The notes under the pieces were generated by a model. It ran no database searches. It worked only from the letters and a program-made list of their open reading frames with translations, and was not told where the DNA came from. A stretch of 64,000 bases of DNA from Embiotoca jacksoni (Eukaryota; Chordata; Actinopteri; Embiotocidae): the NCBI GenBank assembly GCA_022577435.1, contig JAKOON010000032.1:1054001-1118000 (forward strand). The letters are read 5' to 3'. Position numbers and translations under genes: made by a program. Of this stretch, positions 50,111-63,108 are shown piece after piece. Positions within the stretch are counted from its first letter, which is position 1; the number at the start of each line of letters is the position of its first letter.

Positions 50111-51336
50111 ATATATACTGTCCCCTCTTTGTCTTTCTTTTCATGTTTTAGTACGTGAGCAGAGTGGCTTTCAAAACAACCAGCAGTCAGTGTATTAATA
50201 CAAGTTTCAAATTCCAAATTGAAAGCAGAGATAGAACCATGTGGTTACTTGTAGTTAATAGTTACTTCATTAGTCAGGATGACAGTGTGTGATAAACATT
50301 TACCTGCAGCCGAGGATATTTTGCCCCAACCAATCACCATTGACTGGTTCAATTGTCATTGTTCAGTGGACAGCAACAGAAACAATCTGCTCAAAGCAAA
50401 AATCTGATTCTTTATCCAATTTACAAAGCTCTGATTGTTTTGTTTTTTTCCTCCAATTTGGGGAAACAGCCATCAGTGAATTTTAGAATGTGGACAACAA
50501 TTCAGGGATCAGGGATCAGGCATGCTTAAAATTATGGACTAACTGGATTGTTAATAATAGGGGGATTTAGAGTATTTATTGAAAGCGGCAATGATACTAA
50601 GTTTAGTTTTTTTTTTAATTCACAATATTGCCATTTTGATCACAAATCAGTGCAGCCTTTTACTGATGACTGCTTTCAATAGAGCATGAGGAATCATTTA
50701 ATGTGTGCAAAAACTAAAAGGACAGGACAGTTCAATTCTGATGAATTTTGATAGAAAACATGTAACCAGGATAATGACCTCATGTCAACTTTGCCCTGCG
50801 ATGGAGCAGCCATACTACTAGAAACATTACATCCATCAGCAGTTTAATGTGTTACCCTGTTTACGCTCTGCTCTTCACATGCTAATAGTGTTAGTGTCAG
50901 TGTTTAGTGTTCAAGACAGAAATAACAATGACAAAATGTGAAACGCGTTCAAGAAAAAAATAATCAGTGAACCTCAAGCCTCGGGCTATAAAGGCCATTA
51001 TAAGTATTCTATTCGTCCAGCTCCAGGTGTACAGATCTCCAGAGCTTGGTTAGAGTCTTTCCCTTTTCTGCTATGGCCTCACTGCTCTCATCAGTGAGGT
51101 TTTTGTGGAAAACCCCAAAAATAATTATAAAATGACTTTTTATAGGATATCTGTGCAGATATTTATAATGTGGAGATATAATAGACACACAAGCATACTC
51201 TCTTCATGTAGTTTCACCACAGATCACTCCTGAAGAAATTAATCATTTGAGAAGGCTTCTGAAAATAAGATTTGTTATCTGTAATAAATTGCATATATAT
51301 ATATATACATTTATATACTTTTTTTAAAATAATTGT

Positions 51337-51361
51337 ATATTGTGACAAGCTGTCACAATAT
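51337..51361. other. Perfect 11-bp stem hairpin
   Basis: ATATTGTGACA, loop AGC, TGTCACAATAT. TGTGACA and its inverse also form a dyad of a kind bound by some dimeric factors. Single occurrence seen. Confidence 0.55.
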
Positions 51362-52534
51362 GAATTCAGTATCACTAATTATAATTGTGTCAGATGTAAG
51401 ACGGCAAAATATTTGTCATATTTTTCAGCGAGACCACCACGACCAACTGCGTTAAATTCAATGTTTGTGTTTAAAGTATGGGACACATAACGGAACTCAG
51501 CCAGTATTAAATCATCCTGGGCTTTCTGTTAAAATATGTCCCATAAGAAGGGTCAACTGTGAAGTAAAATCTATTAAGTGTTGGGTTGTTCAGTAATTAG
51601 GTTAGTTATTCTATTGTAGTGTCATATTATCATACTATATATATTTCACCTCGTGTTTCTCACAGAGACTGGTTGTGGCACACTGCATAATGTCAGAATA
51701 CCAGACCAGTAGTGACTATAATGTGCTGTAGTGCTGTTTCAGTGCCAGTTTAGGCATTTCCAGTCTTGTTTGGTCATGCTCAATAGCACACTCATTGATA
51801 ATGACCTGGAATATGAAATCAATCTGTGTCAGTAGTTCTTTGTTTTCCTGACAAGATAAATGAAAGAGATGGTAGCAGGCTAATTTGATGGCCTTTTTCA
51901 GTTGTGATTATAAGGTCCAGCAAACTATTGTATAAAAAATAAGATAAAATGTAACAATGATAAAAGGATTTAATAGCAGTTATTTTAGATAAGTGGGTTG
52001 GAAAATCATCCATTGTTGTTGACAGCTGCCACAGAGTTCTGCCAAAATTTGTTGGATAAATGGCCTGTTGTAAGTTACCATGTAGCTGGGGGTTGAAATT
52101 GTTGCATATATATGATGAGGTTTCTTCCAACCTCTGACAACTTAGAAGAAGGTCTAGCTACATAACATTAGAAATAAAACAAACAGAAGATTTGTGTGTT
52201 AACAAAGAGACATTCTTCCAGCAGAACAAGAGAGCTATCACTGGTTCATAATACTACAAGTAAGGTAAACTATTTAACAGTAAAGCTTTGAGTTATATAG
52301 GATGTGTGATGAGATACTTCATTTGTGACAACTAATAAAGGGCATCGGTGGGGGAAATATTGTCAGAATGTGGATCAATGATTTCAGCGTGATTTTCGGG
52401 GCTCAACATTCAAGAGTCTCAGCTCAACATTTATATTACCTCTTTTTTTGGTCTCTTGCCAAATCTGAAGTTGTGTGAGACAGTTGAGGTCAAGGAGTGA
52501 CAGTAAAGCATGAAGCTGGTCCAGGCTTCACATA

Positions 52535-52880
52535 ACAAAATTTAAAAAAGGAGAAGAGAGTGGGAAGGGCAGAGAGGAAGGTGAAAAGAGGGTGAGGACA
52601 ATGTTGGAGTCATTAAACGGAAGATGGACAGTACAGCCAGATGATGAAGGGAGAAGTAGGAGGTTGGTGGGACTAAAAAATTAAGAAAAAAAGAAAAGAT
52701 GACGATAGAAGTAGGTGAGAGCAGATTATAAAAGGCAGAGATTTGGGTTTGACAAGGAGGAGGACGAACAGAGAAGACGCTGTGAAAAGGAATTGAACGC
52801 GGCAGCTGTGATGCGGACAGAGAAGATCTGAGGTGGTGTGGGAGGAGGTGTTGGAGGAGGTGTCATCTGCATCTCCGAAG
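52535..52880. repeat. Purine-rich tract on the + strand
   Basis: About 345 bp with long A/G runs (GAGAAGAGAGTGGGAAGGG and similar) and few pyrimidines. Purine tracts can form triplex DNA. It ends in GGAGGAGGTGTTGGAGGAGG. No gene. Confidence 0.5.
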
Positions 52881-53115
52881 AGGAGGCAGGGTGATAAATG
52901 TCTCCTGCTTGTTCAGTCAACAGACAATTACAGACAGACGTGGAGCAGATGTCTGCTAACTCAGAACTGTCTTTTCTGCAAGCGTGCGTCCTCATACTTT
53001 TCGAAATTTCTCTGCTTCCACGTTTAAATCTGTTTCCTTGTGGATGTGTTTAGCATCTATTGAAAGCAAAATGTATGTGTTTGTGCTTATGTGAGCATTT
53101 TTAAATGTGTGCCTG

Positions 53116-53120
<5 letters not shown>

Positions 53121-53203
<83 letters not shown>
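53121..53203. repeat. 83-bp GT microsatellite
   Basis: Uninterrupted GT dinucleotides, the longest simple repeat in the window. A minus-strand frame through it encodes only Thr-His repeats and is an artefact. Confidence 0.97.
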
Positions 53204-53206
<3 letters not shown>

Positions 53207-56200
53207 ATGAGAGAAAGCAATTCAGCAGCAGAAGGATAGAAAAAGAGTCTCATCCAACTTGTCAAGTCTAACGAAGTGGAACCGCTTCCAGCAGCTAAAG
53301 TTGAAGTCGAAGATGAGAAACAGATTGTCCGGCTGCTCTGCCACAAAACTGGTTGATATCGAGCCTTGTCAGCACAATCGCAGATGACTCGCCTCACCAG
53401 CAAAGACAGAGCGGAGGGTGGATCAGTTTACATGCAACAGGATCACACAAATCACATTACCATGGGATTATGTGAAAATATAAACAGCCACAGAAACATG
53501 CTGCTAATACTAAGAAGTCACTAATGGAATTAAAGGTACTTTTAGAGATGATATTGAATGTTAAAAAGTAAGTAAAAGCAGGCTTCATCCTCTTTCGTGG
53601 TCTTATTTAAAAAGGCAAAGCCTGACCAGTACGGCATCTCTCCAATATTAAACAATGTTGACAACATGATGACACTTCGTAATTCCGTCTCCCCTAACAT
53701 ACAGTAAGTTTACTACCAATCAATGTGACATTCTTAAACTGCACAAAATGAGGTATACAAAGTCTTCATGTGTCCAATATTTTGCATCCATGGAAGACCT
53801 ACCCAAACCTGACGTGCATACATTAAACACGTCAAACATAACTGATCCGAGGGGAACCCGAGCACAGGCAGAACCGAGCTGAACAGGTCCTACGAGAGAG
53901 AGGAGAACACAAGTAGCAGCATGATGCACTCAGTTAACAAGCAGCCATAGTGGGTGATAATAAAGCCCCAAGAGACAATGTTAAGTCATAGAAACTGAAT
54001 TTAAAAACAAAGTTATCCAATGACAGTTCTTATATATCAATGAGATGATACTGCACATGCTCAATACTGACCGAAGACAAGCGGCTGTAAAACAACGCTC
54101 TATCCAAGTGGCAACCCGCTGTGATGTCACTCATTAATATGGTAGCAGTTGTTACCATACTGCACCCCAGGCATGCCAATCAAACCAGGCACACCCCAAA
54201 ACATAGCTTTCTTTGAGGCCTGATATCTAATTAATGAACTCAGGTTGAGCCTTGGTTCCTCAGAATGTCTCTTCATTTATGAACTTTTATCTGTAATCAC
54301 ATCGCAATTATAATAAAACCCCTCAAAGGTGTAATTATTGTGGTTTTAGTTAAAGGCATTGACTCTCAGTATTTACACAACCCCATTTTGTTTCCTTCTC
54401 TGTGCTTTGAGTTGCTTAAATATAATCCTATAAACTTAATCAGGCCTCAGTTGGGAGGTGGTTGTTGTAGGGGAAACAAATTACATTATGTTGACATTAA
54501 AAGGTTTGCCAATTTTTTTTAACCTCAACATTTTGTGTTTGCAGCCGGTTGCTCACAGAACATCATCATAATAATTCGGACTTATTTATGATTTAGTATC
54601 TATAAAATAAATCTTACCATCTATGTATATCATGTGATCACGAGGCATCAAACCAATCTAGCCATACAGAAATGGCAGATTTGTGTGGTGGAAACAGCAC
54701 AAATGCAAAAATCATTCGCTGAATTCAGAAAACTTTATGGTGCACCATTTTGTGTTATCATATTGGTGTCTAAACGCAACCATTGCATTCAAAGACCACA
54801 CCACAGCTGACATATATATGCTACACAAAACTTTATACTGATAACACATGCACTAATGTTTGTCACTACTTACATTTACGCAGATTCTTATCAATTCATG
54901 AATTCTGTTTGCCCTCAAATGCTAAAGGAGGGAGAACATGAGCATTAGGAGCATAAATATACATCATATCACTGCAGGGCAAAACATGAGTAGAAGAAAT
55001 AATTAACCGTGCTTTCTTTGGTAATTGACTCTCTTGCCTCAAGTGTGAGTGCATGTTTAAGATGTTATTTTGCAGAAAAATGTGTGTATTACATTATGTG
55101 TCTATTCTTAAAGTAAGTGGTTTACTATAGTGGCAGAAATGTGACTTCATGGACAAACAACAGAATCCTGAAAGCTCCCCTTTGTCTGTATTTATGTTGA
55201 TTCAGATAAATTCCACTTGATGATGTTTTATTTGAATGTGGCCTGAAGAGAGATCTTTATTTTGAAGAGAGAAGGCCAAATAATGAAATGCATTTTTTGT
55301 GTCAGACTTTTCATATATCTTCTTGTGAGATCCAAATGAAAATGTCCCTTCAGGTTGTGAAATCAGCATAATGCAAATGTGATATTCACTCAGGACAAGC
55401 CTGGATAATTGTGTTAATGTGTTCACATAGAGACAGGGACACATTCTCTCTCACACACGCCATATATAGAAAAAAGAAGGCCACGCAGCCTTAAATCTGC
55501 TATCTACGAGACAGCCGTGAATGATTTTCATTGCTCAGCAAAACAGACAATTTAGACTGGGTTATTTCATCAAAAGTGGAAGCTTAACAGATACCACAGG
55601 GTCTGTGTCACCTCAGTGTTTGATACCTTGTGGCGTTTAAGTTTTGAGAGAAAGGTTAGTGTGGGTATGGAGTTGCTTGGGGCTATAAATACAGTATTTT
55701 AGGGTCAGAAATACAGTTTTTCACAGTTCTATAAACACTAATTAAGATACTCTAAATATCTTTATCTGGTATATGAAAATCTACCACTTGTTTAAACTAT
55801 TATTGTTTAACCAAATACACAATATTAACCTTATTATGACTTAAGTCAGTATAGAAATGCAGACATTTTAATCCTGCAAGAAATTAGTAGGAATTGCTGT
55901 TGTTACAGCACAATAAGACTTTTACACCTGGGGCAAACCTGAAGACTTTCTCAAAACTATAAAATGGACAAATCACACATAGAGACTGTTTCCTCCAACT
56001 CACACAGATTGTTTTCGTCTTTGACGGTCAGGATGGAGCATGAACAGAAAATACAGAATGACTGAAATTTTGGCTTTAGACAACCGAGCAAACCCTGCAA
56101 GAATGGAAATTGTTGTGTATCCTTGTAGCAGAAGACAAATCGATGGAAGCGATCAGTTTGTGTTGTCTAAATATAGTGATATTTGGTGCTGAATAGGCCA

Positions 56201-56610
56201 AAAAAGGAGGAAATAAGTGCAGAGTTTGGGTGAGGCAGAATTTGTAAAATAAAAATAACTTTTGGAAAAGCTGTATTTTTTTCAGTAACATTATCAATTA
56301 CCAATGTGTGTCGCAGATATCAAGCATTAAAAAAAATAATCCTTAAGAACAATTGTAAGAGAACAGATCTGAAGACTTAACATTTGATTGTTAATTCAAT
56401 TTCCCACCTGTTCCGTCTGTACCGCGCTCCGTCTCCAACGCTAAGATAGGCGCTGAGTCTATTTTTTATGAGCAGATTATATCGGCCGGGCAGGAAGTCA
56501 GAGGAAAACAATGAGCATCCATTCATTTTAAGAAAATAAAACATCGATATGCAGACTCGACACCACATCGCTACATCACAGTCGACCCTGCAATCGGAGT
56601 GCATTAACCA

Positions 56611-56661
56611 ATTCAATTCAATTCAGTTCAATATTATTTATATATCGCCAAATCACAACAT
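56611..56661. repeat. Fragment of a common fish repeat edge
   Basis: Tandem AATTC words followed by TATTATTTATATATCGCCAA and ATCACAACA. This is close to the TTTATTTATATAGCGCCAAAT edge seen at very many sites in fish genomes. Only the edge is present before unrelated sequence starts. Confidence 0.55.
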
Positions 56662-56751
56662 AGACTGAAGAAGACTGTTTTAATGTTACGTCAAACCAGA
56701 ACAGCGAACTTCACCAAACCCTAAACAGGCAGTTTTTGTGCCGTTTTGTTA

Positions 56752-57195
56752 TAGTGACTAGAAGTGACTAACAATGTGGTCCAGCTGAAGGGCATCACAT
56801 GAGGAAGTGCTCCTTTTTTTGTTTTTGGTAAGGATCTGACAAACAACTTTATTTTATAGAAAATGTATTTGTATAAAGAAGCACAGAAGGTCAGATTAAA
56901 ACACTGCTGATTTCAGAAAGCTTGGTGTAAGACTGAAGAAGACTGTTACGTCAAAGTAAATTTAAGCACATTTTCCCTGTTGTGTTTTTGCTGCAACCCC
57001 AACATAACTTCACAATGTGTCAAATACAAGTGATATATATTCTACTGCCTTGCACTGTGAGTCAGTTATTACACACACAAAATGCACCACAAATTCCAAG
57101 TTGTTTGTCAGATCCTTACATAACAACAAAAAAGGAGCAATTCCTCGTGTGATGCCCTTCAGCTGGACCATATTGTTAGTTACTTCTAGTCACTA
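56752..57195. mobile_element. Fold-back structure with ~98-bp inverted arms
   Basis: 56752-56849 pairs with 57099-57195 (for example ATGTGGTCCAGCTGAAGGGC against its inverse with one change). A 249-bp centre separates the arms. Identity is roughly 90 percent by eye. The centre holds a second copy of a 27-33 bp word that also lies outside the left arm (AGACTGAAGAAGACTG at 56662 and 56930, both followed by TTACGTCAAA). No target duplication seen; class unknown. Confidence 0.6.
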
Positions 57196-57546
57196 CTACA
57201 AAAAAGGATTGGAAAAAGCATTTTTGTAGTATGAGAGCACACAGACCAATACAGATATTCTTAAACTCAAGCAATTTTCCCAATGAGACAAACCCTGACA
57301 TCACTTCACCTTCACATCCCTTCTGAAATACACTATTCACTGAAGTACAGGCGGACAGTTGTGATCCATTATGTATTGTAGCCCTCCCAGTGTTATTTAG
57401 TATTTTCTAATCATGTCGTACATGATCTGTTTCAGTCTAGCCACTCGAACATCCACTCTTCTCCACAGAAATTAAATTTCACTCTCAGCCAGTCAAGGTC
57501 ATCCCACAAATGAAATTTAAACATGTTATTCTCGTTGGTGGGAACA

Positions 57547-57568
57547 GGAGGAGGAGGAGGAGGAGGAG
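57547..57568. repeat. GGA trinucleotide repeat
   Basis: About seven GGA units followed by CGGAGGGGGAGC; G-rich on the + strand. Confidence 0.9.
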
Positions 57569-58833
57569 CGGAGGGGGAGCCAGCCTGGCAGCGTCATCAC
57601 TCTCCTTTCTTTTCATCACTTTCTCTCTTTCATATCAGTCCTGGTTTTGTTGTTGCCAAAAAATAGCAATTTGACTTGTGTACTTTGTTTTCTTTCCCAA
57701 GAAGGAGTGAGCCTTTCATTTTTCTTTTTTCTCTCTTTTGTTTTTTTCTCACCTGTCCTCCTTTTTAGGGAATTTTCTGTTAAATGCTCATGTTTGTTTC
57801 TTCACACTCCTGCATTCTTCTACCACTTCTATGTTCCTGTTCTTACATTTATTTTCTTTCATTTCATTGGTCATGACAGATTAGACAGCAGATATGTAGA
57901 CACATATTTTTTTGCATTCAGACCTGAGTTGTGTTGGTTTTATTTTTGAGGTTGAAACTTCCTGTGACACAGCTGTCATAATCCAAAAGCACATTTCAAT
58001 TGTGGTTCTTGAAGTATTGCTGGAGCAATGTTGACGTGATCCAAGATGACATATTCTGCTTTGGAATAGTCTGTCATAATTGACTCTGTTCTTTGATATA
58101 TTGTACTCTACATGGTGTCCAGGTTTAGCCTACATTGATTGTGGGTTTAAATAAGAGTACAACATCCTTATATAAGAGTGACATCATCAAATAATGGTCA
58201 AAAAATGTGTTGAATACATCCCAGCGAATATGGAATTTGATTTTGGCTTGAAATGCCCATCGGAGAGCCATACAGAGGACGTTAACCGATGTCAGCACAA
58301 TCCATACACAGCACACTGTCATACATTATAACACCACCAAGAGTTGTATCTTAAGGTTATAAGAACCATATATAGTTACCAAATGTTTTTCCAGAGTCAA
58401 AATATGGAAATACTGTATTTTGAGTTTTAGTAAACACAATTACTATATCCACAATCCTACACTGTATGTAGTAATATTAAATCACAGCTTCCCAGTATTA
58501 TGGATATCAGGCCTTATAGTACACTATTGGTGAATTAACTTTGATATCCCTTCACAATGCTAATATTGTGTAAATTAACAATTTCCTTTTTACTCACTCA
58601 GCAGCATTGCTGTCACTTACATGTTTCTGGCAATTTAATGAATATGCAAGTTCACATATCACCCACCTTTTTAGCTGTGGTTGGATATCCACCAACTCCA
58701 AAGAAAATACTCAGTTTTATCTACTAAATGTTTAAAGCTCTTCACCAGCGACTTGCTGAATTTATCTTTTTTTTTTTGTTTTATCATACAGTGTTTGTCT
58801 GTGGACAATAGCATCTTCCGTGACAGGACAGTG

Positions 58834-58909
58834 GTTGTTGAGAGTGATGAAAAATAATTCAACAGTAAAATGTTGTTGAGAGTGATGGAAAAGAATTAAA
58901 CAGTAAAAT
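58834..58909 (+). repeat. 38-bp tandem duplication
   Basis: Two units starting GTTGTTGAGAGTGATG and ending AACAGTAAAAT, with three differences between them. A recent small duplication, non-coding. Confidence 0.85.
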
Positions 58910-60486
58910 GTGTCATGAAACCAAAACAGTTAGCTGAAAGAAGCTAAATGGTTTGCATTCTGTGGGTTTGTCAATACAAGCAACCCGGTTGACATTACTG
59001 TAAGTCATAGTGGAGTTTTAGGGTAAATGATTTCAAACACTGGAAGGATGTTTATGGCACCTTTTACTTACCAGGATAATGATAATTTAATGACACAGCA
59101 GACAGTATATGACGAAATATAATAATACAAAATTCTTAAGTATTCTAGCACCCCTACATAATAAAACGCTACTGTACTGAAATAAATGATTTGCTTATTG
59201 TTCTGTGACCAACTCCAACCCCGAATCCACTTCTATAAGTCAACCTGATTTCCTCGACCACCAGCTTCCTCTGGGACAATGCAGTTTGTTGACACTGATA
59301 CGTGAATGGGCCATTTGTCCTGAACAACATGGCCCCTCTGCTGCTCCGAGCTCCAAATTGCAGTATTTATGACTTCTCTCCCCATTTACAAACCTCTATC
59401 TCTGCCCCTCTCTCTGTTTCTCAGTGCCTAGTTCTATATATTTACAGGAGTAAATAATGTGTTTCTTTGATGAGCAGAGGAAAACAAATCCGTGGTTTTA
59501 TTGGTACGATCACAGCTGAAAATGAGTCATTCCCATCTCAATGGCAGTAAATTTAGAACCCTTCTTTTACAGAAAAAACTAAAATCATTGTAACTATGGC
59601 TTTACTGTTTTTCTTATAATATTGAATAGTACAGTGTATGTGTTCAAAGGATATTGATTAAAAATATCAGTGCTATCATGGAGTTGGCATTTTCCATAAA
59701 TGGCATTAATTCCACAGTGGATTTGTACAGACTGGCAAACTGCAAGAGTTTGTTGGACCCAGCCTTCTTCTTTTCATTAACTAGGGATTAGGCAAACCCT
59801 GTCTGTGTACTGTGCCGGGTAGTACGCTTGTTCATTTACAACAGCGTGTGTGTATGTGTGCTTTGAAGGCATTTCCTCAACTTACAAAGTCTAGTTGGTC
59901 TATGATTTAATGAGGACGTGTGACAGAAATATATTTTCCACAGGGACAGAAAGCAAAAAGGAAAGAGTGCAGAGAAAGAGAGGAAGATATCAAGGACAGT
60001 TGGAGAAATATATGTAAAGTCAGCCGGCAGTCTTAGTGGTAAATCCACGACCATCCCCAAGTGTCTTCACAAATATTCTAAAAGCAGTGGCTTTGTCTGC
60101 TTTGTAATCTGCTGCCTGAGTTTAGTTAATTTGAATTTCCAATTACGGTACGTTACTGAGCTGTGTGTATTTTGATGCAGCAAATTCCATCTTTCTGTAT
60201 GGGATTTGTTTGTGTGCGCACGAGTAGTGTCGAGACTTTTTTTTGTTCTTATTGTAATGATAATCTCATATCAAAAGTCAGCGTCCACCAGAAATACACA
60301 GCCACACACTGTTTTCTTCTAAACACGCGATAACTACTAACGTAACTTTTAAAGGAATAATAAGACATTTTTACTGTTACACATGGAAAGGTCAAACCAT
60401 AAGCAATATGCCCTTCATTTATTTATTTTGTTTCCTTTCATGATGGCGGCTTCTATCTATCAATACCCCAGTCAGTATGTAGTTGA

Positions 60487-61040
60487 TTCTGTTGTTTTGT
60501 TCCAAGTGGCATACTTACAAACTAACACTCATTATTGTGAATGTATTCACAGTGACAGGTATGGAAACATGCATTGTTCTACAACTACCTGGATGACACA
60601 CTCAAAATTGCCAAACATTGTGTGTGAAACTCGGGACTATTTCCACACGACATGGTAACCATCTTGGCGACGTAGCAAAAGGGAGGGACAACAAACGTAA
60701 AGAATATTCAAATGAAGGCGTCTGAGGAAGCTGCATCTGTCACTGAACACCACACAAAAGGGTTTATTTTTCACTAAGTACCACCATACTGCTGCTGGAC
60801 AGAAGCCATTCGTGTTTTGTTTTATTGAGTGTGTTAAGCAGAAGGCATGAAAACATGTTATTTCCGTGTAAAATAATTAAAGGCGGCAAATGTGTTGGCG
60901 GGTGATGCAGTCACGTGTTGCAGTTATTTCTGGTAATTGCAGAACAGCAGTGGCTGTTTTGAGACAACACTAGTCCTAACATGTAAGAGCACAATTTGTT
61001 TGTGTACTAACGGAAGTATGTCACTTGGAACACATCTGGA
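60487..61040 (+). repeat. Dispersed repeat, copy 2
   Basis: Partner of 36893-37436, with more small insertions. Shared words include ATCTTGG, TCTGAGGAAGCTGCA, GAACACCACACA, AAGCAGAAGGCA, TGGCGGGTGATG, GCAGAACAGCAGTGG and CTAGTCCTAACATG. No coding potential. Confidence 0.65.
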
Positions 61041-62443
61041 CGAATAAGTTATTTTCAGTTTCACTTATGATTTCACTTGATCATAAGTTAGTGACAGCTG
61101 CCAGAAAACATGTCAAATAAACAGACCCAAACAGACTCTTAGCACTGTAGCACATTAGCTGGACATTACACACCGTACAATGTCATTTCCCCCGCTAATA
61201 CTTGCTGTAACAAGGAAAACAGAGAGCTAATTATGATTAGATTGTCTTTAAAGTTCAGAACTAGCTGTGGTCACAGTGGTATAAATTACTAGCAAGTGGG
61301 ATTCACAAAGCAAGTAGGTAGCTGGTGAAGACGGTGACATCCAATTGGTTTCATTCTCATTTCAAACAAAAGATAAAGTGTGATGTATGCAATTCAAATG
61401 CTAGCAGACTGAATGTATGCATGGCAAACAATAATGAAAATTATGTTTACTCGTGCAGTACGTTCCTAAAAATATGTTTCTCCCCCGTCAAAGGTTTGAT
61501 AAATATTGAATGAATGTAGTAGAGGCAAACAAAAGTAGAATGAGATCATTTCCAAAGCAAACTCTGAAATACCTGTCAGGTGATGCTTTCAGTTCAAGAT
61601 ATAGAAAAGATCTGAACATGCTTTAACAAATTCAACAAAATACCTGCTGCTATGCATATAGATACAGCTCTTAGAGCATCTGAAATCCCTTTACATTATG
61701 TTATTCTCATAAATGTCATGAGATGAAAGCACATCAGAGACCCTCCTAAACACTTTGATATTCCCTCGGATAGATAAACACAAGTCCTGGGTAAAAACAT
61801 ATCTGATTTGTTTTTATTATTGAACAACAGTTTTCAAAGAACTTTGCAAGGGTTTACACTGCAGAGACTGGAATGTCTCAACACCACAACTAGCCACACA
61901 ATATGACTCATTTCTTTTGAATTACCATATCAGAAGCTAATCTTTTGTAACAGTTGCTCAGGATAGAATGGAAGTTGTAAGTTTAGAAATTCGGCAGAAA
62001 AAATATGACATCACAGACGGTTTCCAGAGGATGCGGAGAGGGAGGATGTATACAAACATTCACGATGGCATTTGACAACCTCCTGGGCATGTAACATGGA
62101 TGTGCAACATGGGCAGCACCACCTGTTGTCAACAAAAGTAACAAGTGGTCCATCCATTCTGCAGACTTTTGCAGCAGTTTCCAGCCGGTTTATTGAGACA
62201 CACTTGATAATTTACAAGTAGCATGAAGTGGCTAACTAATGTGAGTATTCAGCATGTCTGAGGAACTGCACCTGCTGTTTCACACATTCCTCACTTCAGA
62301 CACATACGTGCTGAAATGCAGACAAACTGGCAACTGAAATTAATTAGACTGGTTTCCATATCCTGCATGGCGTCAGAAGGCACTTTTGGCTTACAGGGTG
62401 TCAGCAGAAGCTCTTATTTGTCCGGTTTGAAATCTGTGGACTG

Positions 62444-62464
62444 AGTGTGTGTGTGTGTGTGTGT
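62444..62464. repeat. GT microsatellite
   Basis: 21 bp of GT dinucleotides. Confidence 0.95.
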
Positions 62465-63108
62465 AAACTTGACGGTCAGACTGTGATTGAACAATGTGAT
62501 TAAACACTTGAGCTGTAGAACAGACGAGTGCTGGGAAGCACTTAGTAGAGAATATACCTCATACAATCAGAGAAACATTTATTTGATTAAATGTACATTA
62601 TTTAGGCTGATTCTTCAGCTGTCACACTTTAAATGTATGACATTATTTCACAGCCTTTTCACTCTATTTTGCATAATATAATTAGATTTGTGCAGTCATT
62701 TTTACAATCAGCATGCTTGCTGTGTCTCATAGTTGAAAAAACGGCCAAGTCAGGGCTCTGTGCACGCATTCTTGCCATCCAACACATCCAGTCTGGCAAT
62801 GTGCTTAAACTCCAATCTGCCATCTTATTGCAACACAGCTGAATAATGAAGTTAGTTAGTGGCACCCTGTAAGTGTCAGACTTCAACCTGCAGTTGAACA
62901 TTTTGGATGCTTTTCAAAGTCGGCATCAGAGGCGGTCTTGGACCTCAGTTCCGTGAAAACATTGCACAAGTTTATGCCAGTTTTTTAATGAAAGTTAAAA
63001 CGATGTAAAAATATTCATTCTTATGGTTTTTGAAACGCAGCCTGGTATTTTTATAAAATTTGAGGGCTTACGGATGTTTTTGAAAATTATATGTCTATGA
63101 TAGATAGT

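Noticed and set aside
53101..53403. 100-codon minus-strand frame rich in Thr-His
   Set aside because: It is a direct reading of the GT microsatellite and has no start context, domain or splice partners.
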